Under the pieces are notes generated by a model, which worked only from the letters and a program-made list of their open reading frames with translations, was not told the DNA's origin and searched no databases. DNA of 64,000 nt from Erythroxylum novogranatense (Eukaryota; Streptophyta; Magnoliopsida; Malpighiales; Erythroxylaceae): positions 1 to 64,000 of the forward strand of contig JAIWQS010000216.1 in assembly GCA_029891385.1 (NCBI GenBank), read 5' to 3'. Positions 37,201-48,829 of the stretch are shown here, piece by piece (the first letter of the stretch is position 1; each line of letters starts with the position of its first letter). The position numbers were made by a program, and so were the translations under genes.

Positions 37201-40200
37201 CTTTCCATTGCCATAAAGGCCCATTAATCCATGCATGATTATGATCAAAGCATATTCAGATCTCTCATGCAATTCAATACAAATAATGTCATATAACGCA
37301 AGCAAGCACACATCATGCAATTGCCCATACACACAATAACGATAAACATATTACCCACCTAGTATCATTGAGTATCGGACTCATCGTTGTCCTTCCTCTC
37401 GCGATTGGGTCAAATCAGCTTGGTTCCCTATAATAAACCAAGTTTCCACACAATTAATAACTATAGCAATTATTTACTAAAGCTCGAAAAGCAAAAAGTA
37501 AAGCGTTAAAAGTCTCCATCCGATTCCCATCTAAATTCTCGAACTTTCCGAAACAATTCCCAAATTTTCCTTCTTCATACAACTTGTAGTCCTTAATTTC
37601 TAGATCACAACGAATCCAAGATCACCTCATTCGGATATCTACACCAAGATCGCCGCGACGAATAATCGTAAAATTATTTACACGTCGCGACGTGACCCCC
37701 TTCTTCGTTCGCCGCGGCGTGTTCATACGCATGTCGCGACGTCTGGGTCGAGGAACTCGACTCCAAACCCAGATTTCTGCAGAACCCAACTTCCAATCTG
37801 TTCCAAACTCAAATGCAACATATTTAAGGCATAGATCAAGACTTATACTACCATTCTAACTCATTCTAAGCTTCAGATTCATCCTAAAATCATCAATCTA
37901 AGGATTTTCCCCAACTTCCCACTCAAAACCCTAAACCGTCGATTCTCCCGAATCCACACGATCCTAAGGTTTAATCCAACCATAAACAAGATAGAAAGGA
38001 CTAAAACTTACCGATTGAAGCTTTAAAATCGTCGAAACCACTGAAATCGCAAACTCTTCTTCTTCTTCTCTCTTCCTCTCCATCGACGGAGTTTCTCTTC
38101 TTCTTTTCTTCTTTCTATTCTTTCTTATTCTCTTAAACCCTAAAGGGCTTGGGCCCTTCCTAAAAAGCCAAGGCCCAACACAATTAATCAAACTAAGGCA
38201 AAATCACAATTCATACTGAATAAGATCATAAGAAAAAAATCGGGTCTAACAATTTACCACCTCTATCGCATCGCACTATCTTTATCTTTCTATCTAACTG
38301 CCTTTCTATCTCATTAACGAATACCTCTATGATGTCCATGATCGAGACTTCTCATGTAACAGATAAATATAACCATATCGTGAGAAGTCATCAATAAAGG
38401 AAATGAAATATTTTTTGTTGCCCCAAGAAGGAACATCGAAAGGACCACTGATGTCAGTGTGTATTAATTCAAGTAATTCGCAACTTCTTATGGCTGGATT
38501 CCTTGATATATGTTTGGTTTGCTTACTTTTAATGCAATCCATACATATATCCCAATTAGCAAAATCCAATTGAGGTAAGATTTCATTTTCACTAACCTTT
38601 ATACCTTTTCTTTGGATATATGACCTAATCTTTTATGTAACAAAAAGCGGATATCCTTATGTGTACTACGCTTATTTCTTATAATATGGTTAACACGAAA
38701 TAGAGATTCAACAAAATTAACATCAAGATTGAAACGATATAAACAATCAAAGTACTAGAACCATAATAGTACTTATGTTTATATAAAGAAAACACACGAT
38801 TTCCAATCTTAAAGTTAAAACCAACATCATCCAACTTTGCAACAGAAACTAAATTCCTAATACAGTCAGGAACATAAAGACAATTTTTTAGATCTAGGTC
38901 ACCTAGTGTCAAAGATCAATCTGTACGTCCCAATGCCCTCTATTCGTGCCTTCATTTTGTTCCCCATATGCAAAAACTTTTAATTCGCTTATAGTCTAGA
39001 TTGAAAGGAATCCTGTTTAACATGTGACATACGAGTAGTTGTATCAGAATCTAACCACTAGGTATTTTTAGGCACTTTAATAAGATTTGATTCAAAACAT
39101 ATCGCGACATAGTATGTACCTTTCTTTTCGAATTAAGCCTTTCTTTTAGGACAATCCTTCTTAAAATGATCAGGCTTTTTGCAGAAGTGGAACCTCTTAT
39201 TTTTATGGATTCAACTCTCATTAACTTTGCTGAGAGCTTTGTCCTTATCTTTGCCTTTCTTTCTTGGTTTGTTCTTGCTGCTACTAACTCCTTAATGAAA
39301 TGTGAGATGAAGGAAGTATCCATTTTCTGCAATCTGCCTTCCTCTTGAATCAACATGGCCTTAATCTCTTCAAGATTCCATTTTTCTTAATGGTGTTATA
39401 ATTCACCTAGAACTTGCCGAACTCAAGAAGAATTGAGTTAATAATGAACTGCATAAGGAAAGACTCACTTACATCCATACCCATGCATTTCGCTTTTGCA
39501 ACTAGAATTGATATATGTGTTATATGATCATGAATAAGGTGTGACTAATTAAACTTTTTCGTTGTCACCACTCATTAAAATCCCTACTATGGAAACCCAA
39601 ATTTATTAGACCGTTCTCAAGCCTCATAATATTACTTGTCGACTTTAGAACTAGTTTCAATTATGGTCATGGCCTTGCGTCTAAAACTATGGACAAGTCC
39701 AAATCCATTACACCCAGTTGGAACTGGAGTTGTTTGGATTAATCAACATAATTCAAACCATTGAACTTGATTAGCCCATTTCCTAAAGCAAATAAATTAG
39801 TAGATCTCGCAAACACAAAATATAGCTCACATATTAATGCTTTAAGTAAATCTAAATGGATTCAAACTAACTAATACACTTTGATTATGCATTTAAATTC
39901 TCCTTTGGGTGAAATTTAAATACATAGTGAAATTTAAATACATAGTTGTAACCTATCATGATGCAAATATAGTTCACTATAATGGACAATCAATCATATT
40001 CTAGTCAACATGCATGTTATCTTTAGATATACAATCATATTAACTAAATATGTTGATAAAGTCCCTTTAATATCATTCAATGGTCCACTTTTGGATGACC
40101 TCTTAGCGTTGTAATTAATAATCTTAATTGATAATGGGGTTCAAGTCCTTAGAAACCGATTCTATTAACATCCAAAATAACTTTTCAATCCATAGATATC

Positions 40201-40440
40201 ATCACCGAAGGTTCATCAAAACTTGTGGTTCGTTCTATTTCGGTTCTATTTCTATGTTCTTGTTTATGGTAGTTCCTTTCATGGCCAAGATGTCGTATAC
40301 GGAGAAAGTAATGCCATTACAAATACAGAAAAACAACCATACAGAAACTATCAAAACAACAACCATACAGAAACAAATAGAAAAATAACCATACAGAAAC
40401 GAAACGAATAGTTGATGACGGTAGACAACAATAATGCAGC
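34279..40440 (-). pseudogene. Degenerate gag-pol of the outer copia element
   Basis: Minus-strand remnants in order. Gag and zinc knuckle about 40440-39050. A GAG-pre-integrase block (LYVPDCIRNLVSVAKLDDVG, 38880-38800). Integrase core (ELIHTDISGPFDVPSWGNKK, 38480-38410), resuming at 36300-36190 (FLTSRGICAQYIMPSTP) after the solo-LTR insertion. Reverse transcriptase about 35180-34800 (YHNDVK-like block, KLKKSIYRLKQASRQ). RNase H about 34500-34200 (KILRYLQGTKDYMLTYKK). Stops and frameshifts are frequent. The integrase-before-RT order marks Ty1-copia; the lineage differs from the Sirevirus-like element in LTR and gag. Confidence 0.85.
36311..38251. mobile_element. Solo LTR (about 1.94 kb) inside the outer integrase
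   Basis: Starts TGTTGGGCCCGGGCC, ends GGGTCTAACA, and is flanked by perfect ATTTA duplications (36306-36310 and 38252-38256). TG...CA ends, a 5-bp duplication and no coding interior show a solo LTR left by recombination. It cuts the integrase core of the host element. Features include a GC-rich start, a TA run (36800-36820), a CG-rich cluster with CGTCGCGACG (37650-37745) and GCTCAGTGGCATAT (36749-36762). The size suggests a Ty3-gypsy family, but with no internal region the superfamily and orientation are unproven. Confidence 0.88.
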
Positions 40441-40460
40441 ATCTTTGTTCTGATACCAAT

Positions 40461-40773
40461 TGTAAGACAATTTATAGATCGATTCATTAAATCATACTTG
40501 AATCCATGGTAGTGTTTGTGTTTGTAAGGGTTGATTCCCTCTCTTGCTTTCTTTTATGATTTGTTTCTTCAAATGGTTCAGAAACTTTTTAGATAGTTTT
40601 CTAACGCGTTACAAAACAACCATCCATCATGTTTTGTTTTTAAAAGAGAGAGAAAAAAAGGATTTTGGACCTATTTGAGATCAAGGCTTTAAGACGCAAT
40701 AACTATTATCTTGGGCTATGTTCATTTCACTCAAATTTATAGGTGACAGGGGCAATTGAATAATAATTTAACA
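40461..40773 (-). repeat. 5' LTR of the outer copia element
   Basis: The 313-bp uninterrupted LTR, TGTAAGAC to TTTAACA on the plus strand, bordered by AAAAG. On the minus strand its end CTTACA is followed by ATTGGTATCAGAAC, the iMet primer site. Confidence 0.9.
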
Positions 40774-40778
40774 AAAAG

Positions 40779-41606
40779 AACTGAACTGAGGAAAACTGGC
40801 TACGGAGGAATGAAGTTCTGCAACTGTGAAATCATCCCTTTTCTGTTTCTAAACATGACTAGAGCGCAAAAGATTTGAGCTTTTTCAGTGCCCAGTTCAG
40901 GAAATAGTTGAAGAACATAGATATTGAAATATCAGAAAATCTGGTAAACATGAACTCCTGAAGAAGTTCACTTCTGTTGGTTTTGTAGTTGTCGATCTTT
41001 CTGCTGTTAATTTTCTGAAATGTAAGTAATTAAGGTGGAGCTTTTCCTGGTATCAAGACTTGTCCCATTACATAATCAGAAAGAGACAACTAAATAACTT
41101 TATTGGTTGCTTCATCAGATAGCATATATGGATATTTCTTATCTCTCAATTAACCAAAAAGGTCAAAAATCATCAACACTCCGAACAAAGTATACATCAT
41201 TACTTTAAACTCCATATTTGACCCACTGTGTGCAAATCTTTAAGTATAAACAGAAGTCAAAACCGTGCATTAAATTCTCTTAACTAGCCTCGTACGCAAC
41301 ATAAACAATCGAATTTAGTAGAAAGGTGTAAAACTGAAGGAGTTCTTCAGATTTCCTTTCACGGAAGTTTTAATACAATATTCAGAAATACAACTGAAAC
41401 AGCTCTTGAAGTTTTGAAACTTCAAATGTTGACTGACAAAGATGAAACAAATTAGGTACGCTAGTTGATTATTTCTCTTGTTTTCGGGATATAAACGCAT
41501 GAATTTTCCGTCTTTCTTATGGAGTGCACAGACCTGCAGACAGGTCCTGATGATGATTTTCCAGGTAGAGTTACAGTGGGGAACAATAATAATGTCTAGC
41601 AATAGT
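40779..41606. other. Spacer and 3' UTR of the BPP-like gene
   Basis: Non-coding. The right part (from about 41310) probably contains the 3' UTR of the minus-strand gene that stops at 41607. No other feature recognised. Confidence 0.4.
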
Positions 41607-44231
41607 TCAAGTCTTCTGCTTGATTATCTGGTACATCACCTGCTTCAATGCTGACTGCCAGGGGATGAATGTCCTCTCCCTACCAAAATCACTGTATCCA
41701 AAATCTATACCATTACCATCTGAAACGAAGTTAAAGTTGACGCTCGGTTCGGAGCTAGCATTGCTTCTTGTGGCAAGAGGAGAATCTGACACATTGAGGG
41801 TCCTGCTTTTAGTGGAATCTCCTGATCTGACACTATAAATGGAGGAAGCAGGAATTTGGGTCATAATGGGGCAAAGATTACCTCCAATGGTTCGCCTTAT
41901 GTCCTGTTCAAGAGAGGAATTCAAACAAAGTATTTTAACAAACAGCTACATAAAAGCAACAACATAAGTATATAACAAGCATACAATGTGGATAGTACTG
42001 AGTAAAGTGATTAAACCAGCAACATCATCCTTAACAGGATATGATAAAACATTACTATCTGGTTCCTGTCAAATCGGAGTGAAACGGTATATTATCTAAT
42101 TTTAGGCTTTATTTTGTGGTTTAAATTATAGATCAAATGGCTCATTCATAATGATAAGAAGAGTTGAGTTTCACCATGATTCATGAGAGGAGGTATTAAA
42201 AGATTATATGGTCCATTCAAGAGATTAAGCATCAGCAGTGATCTTAAGTGCTAACTGAGTCCAAGTTGCAATTTGTTTAGCATTATAGTCAATCTGTGAG
42301 AAGTAAAGAAAAAAAAACCAAAAGAATACCATATGCCTCAAAGCCATGTCCAGAGACTTCTTTGAAATATTTCTGCCAAAGCCCAAAGTATCAAGGGAAG
42401 ATGCTTTTCCAGCATAATGTTCATCTTGCTTTGGTGGAGCCAATTTTCTCATATTTACAACTCTTTCAACCATCTTTGATCCCATTCGTACTGGATTCAC
42501 GTCATCATCTCCGTTGGTCTTTGTTCTGCTCTTAACAGTTACAGAGATTCTATTGCTATTCAAACCACCATTTGAAGCCCTTCCTCTAGCAGGAGAGGAT
42601 GATCGTCGTCTGTTCCTTGCCTTGGAATCAACCTCAAGAGACGATGATTGAGCACCCACAACACCTGGCCTACTCCTGAAGCTGAAGTTGGCCTACTCTT
42701 GGTGGCTGAAGCAGGCCTAGTCCTAGTGGTTGAAACTGGTCTGTCTGGCAATGATGTCTTTAAATTCGGGGGCACATCAAGTGAAAAACCAGGCATCTCA
42801 TTAGGCTTCCGAGGCCTAGATTTTACTGTCGGAGAACTTCCACGCGACGGCACCGGATTTTTCGACGTAGCGGAAGCTGACTTTGTCACTGAAGAAGATC
42901 TAACAGGAGGAACCGCCACACCAGGTGCGCTTGTAGTGGTTGATGGTAAACGGGTTGGAGTTGCTGATCTTGATTTTGACTTGGAAGATAAAACAGACGG
43001 TTTAGTGGTTGCTTTTGAAGAGCATGCAGTGGTTGTACTAGGAGTTGAAGATCTCACTGGAGGAGCTACAGGCTTAGCACAAGATAAGATGGATAGCGAA
43101 GTCGGTGTGGAAGGCCTTGAATGATTCTCTGTTGTAGGTAAAATGGGCTGCCCAGTTGGTGTTGCAGGTCGACTAGTGGATGTTGGTGTGGAAGGTCTTC
43201 TATTATCAGCATCTGAAGGGTTCAATCCAGATGGCACATTTGAGTGCTTAGATCCTACGATTGTCTGTGAAGCAGGTTCTTCCAGGACATTAGTCAGCTG
43301 CAACACCATAAAAAACAAATTGCAAGCTGTAACATGATAAATTGCCAACAGATTCCTAGAAAACTAGAGGAAATAGAAACCTGAAGAGCACAAAGAAATT
43401 TGACACCAAGACAGGACAAGACAATGGTGGAAGAAAGATCTAACAGAGGCATTCTATGCTAGAATATCAGTTAACGGGCACATGGAACTCAAGTTGCAGA
43501 TTTCTTACCCTTGACTTCAGGGCAGTAGGACGAACATCGGACATTCTGAGCTGATTTGCTAGCGGTTCCATCTCCAGTGAAGGAAAAGAGGGTCGCAGGT
43601 GGTGTAATAAGCCTGAATATACATGGTAAGTCCAACTTGATACCACTTGATCTACAATGTAAATATATATCAACTAGTTCTCCAGCTTGAAACAGGAATG
43701 GATTGTTTAGTGATGGCAAGTTCATAGGGAATCATAATGAACCCCAAAACAAAAGTACGAAATCAAGATCATTAACACTTCAATTCAACTTGATTATTTA
43801 ACCCAATTTCAGATTTAACATTGAGATGATCCATCTCAAAGCTCTATGTTTACAAGAATAGGAACATCGCAATCAGACAGACGTAATTTAAGAAGCCAAC
43901 ATCATGACATTACCAATCATAATCAGATTTTTCATTCTCCGAGTCCAAGAATCTCTCTGCAGCTGTCTTTCGAGGTAGCAGAAACGACACAAACTTGGAT
44001 ATTGGGGAACTAGCTGCATTGTTTCCTGAAGAAACAGAGCACCAGAAAACTTATCAGTCAACTGCTAACTCATAGTACAAGATCAAAACTCAGTATGAAA
44101 ATAGAACCTGGAGGAGCATCAAGCACATCTGAATCGTGAAGAAAAAGAAACATATTCCTTTCCTTCTCTTTGTCTCGTCTTCTCATCTCCAAGAACAGAG
44201 CTAGCTCATCATCTTTCTCTTTGGTCACCAT
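41607..44231 (-). CDS. Basic Ser/Thr/Pro-rich protein, FLO11-like/BPP-like (frame disrupted)
   Basis: Plant family (Arabidopsis At2g40070, At3g09000 type) of disordered basic proteins; some members are described as microtubule-associated. Exons: 44231-44108, 44025-43914, 43612-43509, 43297-42330 and 41903-41607. The conserved N terminus has ELALFLEMRRRDKE and SDYDWL(I)TPP. The centre is RPSTPT/RPATPT and Ser-rich low complexity. Conserved blocks are PGFSLDVPPNLKTSLPDRP, RRRSSSPARGRAS and RMGSKMVERVVNMRKLAPPK. The C terminus has SLDMALRHM and IPASSIYSVRSG. Two interruptions: exon 3 changes frame just after TPPATLF (about 43580, two bases short), and exon 4 is one base short near 42683. Both lie near short base runs. 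Either this is a recent pseudogene or the assembly has indel errors. Confidence 0.8.
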
Positions 44232-46177
44232 CTCTTGTCTCGTTCCTCTACTTGTTTGACACTACCCTGCAGGAACATACATTGAAGGATCCTATCTGCT
44301 CAAAACTAATTGCAAAACCTTTCACTAAAGCTCACTCGAGTTCTCAGAAGACATAAACCGATAGTACCCAGATAGTTTACTTTCAAAAGGGACTTTGTAG
44401 GGATGCATTGTGGAGTCCTCCATGGGTAGTTTTCTTCTTTGGCAGATAAAGAACGAAACTTTCTTGAAAACTCAGTCGCTCGAGTGAAGAAAAATTCGGC
44501 TAAATGATTTGAAACAGAGATTACTGTTGTCTCCTTTGTTTTTTTCTCAAACGACATTGAAGACAAGAACATCAATGTAAGAAATTTTCAAATTCCTAGT
44601 TCAAATTGTCCCCAAGTATTGGAACAACTACGAACAAACCATTGGCGATTAAACCCAGAGAGAGTGTACAGGGACAGGGGCATTTTGGAAAACAGAAACG
44701 TACGCCTGCAATTTGTAAACATTGCTGTTGTTGCACCGTCTTTGGTGAGGAAGTTCAAACTTGAGCTGTTGGATTTTGTAGGGATGTCTCAGGTGTGATC
44801 GGGCGGCTATGATTGGCTGAGGTTCTGACTTCTGAGAAATTAAAGAACAATTAGTGTTTGAAACTGATTCAGCAGTTCAAATTTAGTATCATTCCTCATT
44901 GTTGGGACCCTGACTTTGTTGTTAGTTTCTGTTATTTTCAACAACTCCATGTCTTTCTGTTGGTGTCTGTAACCAATAAAAAAGGTTTGGGTGTTTGTAA
45001 ATTAACCAACTCCTTTTTTTAGAAAATTTGATTTTTATCTTGTTAATTTTCTTTTGTAAGAAATATTTTTACCAATATTTTAAAACAAACAGGAAGTTTT
45101 AAAGTAGACAAGTGGTTTAAATGGTTTGGATTAGATTATCATAAACTCGGCAAAAAATTTAATAAAATTAAAAAAAGAAATATGATTAAAAGAAATTATA
45201 TTTATCTACAAAATTGAAGTATAATTAAAAAATATTATCAAATAAAATTAATTGATTTATAAATAGGAATAACAAAAGGACCCTACTCATTTGATTTTGA
45301 CTCGGGTTATCGGGTTATTGGTGGTTTAGTCCCAATTGCCATTTCGATTTTTGTCAAAAACATCGTTTTGACCTTTTAAAAAAATATATGGTGGGTCTAA
45401 TTGGGCTCATTGGCATCTCCATTTATGTATAAGAATTTATTAATTTATGAAAATTAGCAATAAACTGATCAATTTTAATAATAATAGTTATTAAATAATA
45501 AAAATTATTAAAGGAAATTCAACCAACAAGTTAAAAATCGAACTAAAAATTAAACAAATCAAAATTTTTAAGATTGAACTTATCAAACAAAATGAGTTTT
45601 TAATCATTAATTTTACTGATATTTATGAAATTTTGGTATTTATAAATTCACTTTTAAATTTTTCATAAAATATAAATATATTTTGACATTTTCCTTAAAA
45701 CTAAAATAACTTTATATGTAATGATCATAAAATTTTATTGTTGATATTACAAGACAAACTTTAACAGTTAGATTAATACTTCTAATTTATTTGCAATAAC
45801 AATATCAAAATGACATTATTTTAATTATAATCAAACCAAATTTGAGCTAAGAAAAGTTTGATTGAAAAATTGGTTCTTATCCTGCCAACTTACACAAGAT
45901 GCCAAAACTTATTCTGATAAGGCCTATGCTTATCTCTGCTTGGTTACTGAGAAAATAGATGTTTCTACAAGAAAATTAATCAGTAATTCATCCTACATAG
46001 AGAGAGATGCTTCCACAGAGGCTTTCACCTCAAACATTAGTTCCAAAATGCAAACAAAACAGAGGTTTTACTCTGTTCAGATGAATCAGTCAAATGTCAA
46101 ATGTAGAATTGCTGCTTTGAATAAGGAATTCACTGGATTTACAGTTGGAAAAGACATATTGCGGATCATATAACCGA
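44232..46177. other. 5' flank of the BPP-like gene and AT-rich spacer
   Basis: 44232-44760 probably holds the BPP-like 5' UTR, with a candidate leader-intron acceptor (CCTGCAG) at about 44266, and the promoter. 44900-45860 is AT-rich without features. 45862-46177 has an open plus-strand frame with no ATG at its listed start and no recognisable domain. It lies opposite the end of the Yippee gene and its 3' UTR is likelier. Confidence 0.4.
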
Positions 46178-47721
46178 TCAATCATCCCCGATATCACTTT
46201 CTCCAAAATCTTCTTCATCAATATCATCAGGACCCAACACCATAAACCTGCTCAAAACTTGAAGTCAGACTCATAACAATTGCATAGATCTGAAAAAACA
46301 ATCAGAATAAGATGAACCTTTCAAGGATAAACTTTCCTTCCTTGTACTTTTGGCTACTCTCCTTAGCATATTCCTGGAACACAAAACAGCGAAACTAAAT
46401 TAGACAACACAAAGAAGTAATTGTACATTATGCAGCTACCTGTTGATCAGAAAATGAGCTGTTTATGAACAAAAAATACAGATCTCACATATTTCCATCC
46501 CAAGATTGAGCAACACTTAACACAGAATATGTCCACAACAACGTGCATTCCTGTCATCATCAACCGCTCTTCTTTCTCCCCGACTATGACATTCACGCTA
46601 TGATCATTCATGAAGTTAATGTCAGATGTGCCTCCATTAACTAGAACTGCTTCTGATATAGAATACTCATATGATCAAGCAACAAGTTTAGATATAGCAC
46701 ATTGGCAATGCAATGACTATAAAGTCATTACTATATAGATTATGCATATGATACACTGCCATAAATTAGTAGTGCTTCTGATATAGGATACACATATGAT
46801 CAAGCATCAAGTTTAGATATAGTGAATTGCCAATAGCAATGACTATAGTCATTACTACATGAGTATGTTCCTGACCGAAAATAAACTCATATCTTGTTTC
46901 CTCTTCTTAAGTTATTAATCAACAACAAAATGCTTGTCAGAATAAGCTAAGAACCACTATAAAGTTTTACAAGAGCCTGGGATTTTGGGATTCTACAAGT
47001 TTTCCACATCAAATTGCCTGTTTTTATGCAATAGCAAAACACCAAATTGCCTTCTATGCACAACACAAGCACAATCTATAGAAGACGATCTTAAATAATG
47101 CACATCAGGCCTACAAAAACAGATAAGAAAACTGAAACGACAGATTATAGTAAAGTAAAATAGGCATAAAGTTCCTATAAGATGTATCGAATTAGTAATG
47201 AATACCAAAATCCAATAAAGCTTACACATTGTCAAAGAGATAGGCCTCTCCATTCCTGGATTGGAAAGACTGAAATAAAAACAAAACCAAAGATCAGAAA
47301 TTTTTGTTAATTTACAGCTAATCCTTATAACATTCACGTGGTTAGGAAATTAAATGTAACATAAGCTCTTGAAAATCAGATTCGAAACACTTAGATTATT
47401 AAAATTTAACTTCCATGCTCATTACTTTTATCCCCAGATTGATCAGCAAAGAAGAAATGGACAATAGGTCCACCCCACCATCAGTTGTGTGGCTGATTCC
47501 TTATCAAAGCTTTCAACTTTTTCAAAGAACATGGCATAAAAGCCAAAATCAAACCTGAAATGGTGATTGAACTTAACAAACAAAAATGGAGATATACAGC
47601 AAACAAGAAATGAAACAAAAACCTTAGAAATGATATCTTCAGAGAGTGCAAGATCGGTTTTGCAGTGCTTGCAGCTATAAATGTATTCCCCATCAAGACT
47701 GGCCAAGAAAAGCCTACCCAT
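46178..47721 (-). CDS. Yippee-like zinc-binding protein
   Basis: Small conserved eukaryotic protein with a single Yippee/Mis18-type zinc fold; the plant molecular role is poorly defined. Five exons: 47721-47623, 47269-47226, 46597-46489, 46373-46318 and 46247-46178. Splice sites are canonical, phases consistent, product 125 residues (family 100-130). The N terminus [11 protein letters not shown] is typical. Zinc ligands form CKHC (Cys17, Cys20) and CVKC (Cys73, Cys76). Between them is [33 protein letters not shown] closes the fold. The C terminus is an acidic tail ([18 protein letters not shown]), longer than in many paralogues. The start was set at the MGR methionine; no upstream ATG in frame improves it. 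[10 protein letters not shown] replaces the common SFHCRHGKAY, losing a Cys and a His that are not the core ligands. Intact. Confidence 0.93.
46640..46870. repeat. Tandem duplication in a Yippee intron
   Basis: GCTTCTGATATAG, CATATGATCAAGCA and AAGTTTAGATATAG recur with a period of about 125 bp (copies starting at 46649 and 46774). They lie in the intron between exons 2 and 3. The copies have diverged modestly. Confidence 0.8.
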
Positions 47722-48829
47722 ATCTTCCAATCCCTATTCGCCAACCACCAGGAGACGATGGCCGTGTACCAAAGAAAACCTTTGAATCCACACATACCAA
47801 AGAAAACCCAGAAATCATAATCCAAGTTTAAGAATCAAAGATCAAAAAGATTGAAACTTTAAGAATCCAGCGCCAAATGAAACTGTTAGATAATGCAGAT
47901 ATATGAGTTGTAACAGAAAGTGACACTAAAACAAGAGAGAGACCGTACCACCAGGGGTTCTTCCAAAGATACTGGAATAGATAGAACAGTGGGCTAATAA
48001 GCAAACTGATTCCGTGGTGAAGTGTATGTTTTTCATGGATTTTAAATAAATAAATGTTCATTATTATATAATATCTCTATGCATTTACTCCAGTCAAGAT
48101 GGTTAGTTACGAAGAGTTCACGTTGGAGAGGACGGATAATTAAATATCGAAAAAAATAAAACGAATTAGTTAATTTATAAATCTTAATTATAAAAATTAA
48201 TAGATTAATTAATAAATTCATCAATTTTTAATAAAATTATTAAATTAAATTAAAAAATTAACCAGTTTAAATTATAAGTACTGTTTTTGTTTAAATTATC
48301 AAAATAATGCCATTTTGATCAATAACTTCTTTAAGATGAATTATTATCAAAATGATATCATTTTGCCTTAATCCACTAGGACTTGAGCCAGTCATCCTAA
48401 ACTTAAACCCGTCCATTGACTTTTGAACAGCTCAATCTGCCATGTCTAGTTCTGGGATTCTGAGTGTTCAACTCTTTTCCAGTTAAACCAAGTATTCAGA
48501 ACAGTTCTTTTCTGCACCCTTATGGATATATAGCTAAAGCAGAAGAATGAAAGTAGAACTTAAGAGTAAGATCAAATCACGCTGAGATTTGCAATAGCAG
48601 AATCCATATTTAATTTAGTAAGCTTGTCCAATGCTTTTCAAATTCTGTTATTCATTTAGGCTAAAGCTAATATGTAGAAGCACAACAAAACAGTTGCAAA
48701 AAGTCATTCAAAAAATTGATTCTATCACAGGTTTGGCCTTTTGGGGGGCAAAATAGTTGCATCCCATAAATGAATGATGACAAAGTGACTCCAGAGAAAC
48801 ATGATATTCCCAGGAGATTCAAAGTTCAA
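47722..48829. other. 5' flank of Yippee gene and spacer
   Basis: The first 350 bp are probably the Yippee leader and promoter. The rest is AT-rich, with the IMP2 3' UTR in the last 200 bp or so. No further gene seen. Confidence 0.4.

Larger units (their letters stand above)
23064..40773 (-). mobile_element. Nested minus-strand Ty1-copia retrotransposon (outer element of the stack)
   Basis: Bounded by perfect 5-bp direct repeats AAAAG (23059-23063 and 40774-40778). LTRs begin TGTAAGACAATTT and end AACA. The 5' LTR in its own orientation is at 40773-40461, followed by the tRNA-iMet primer site TGGTATCAGAAC on the minus strand (about 40457-40446). The polypurine tract AGCCAAAAGGAAGA abuts the 3' LTR at about 24205-24192. 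Internal coding is degenerate. Three later insertions lie inside: a MITE in the 3' LTR, a Sirevirus-like element at 24215 and a solo LTR at 36311. Without these the element would be about 5.6 kb, normal for copia. It is inactive. Confidence 0.92.

Noticed and set aside
42648..43337. Long plus-strand open frames opposite the BPP-like gene
   Set aside because: Antisense shadows of Ser/Thr/Pro-rich exon 4; the minus strand has conserved family blocks and proper splice sites.
45862..46173. Plus-strand open frame of about 100 codons
   Set aside because: Does not begin with ATG, has no recognisable domain and lies at the 3' side of the Yippee gene; likely chance.
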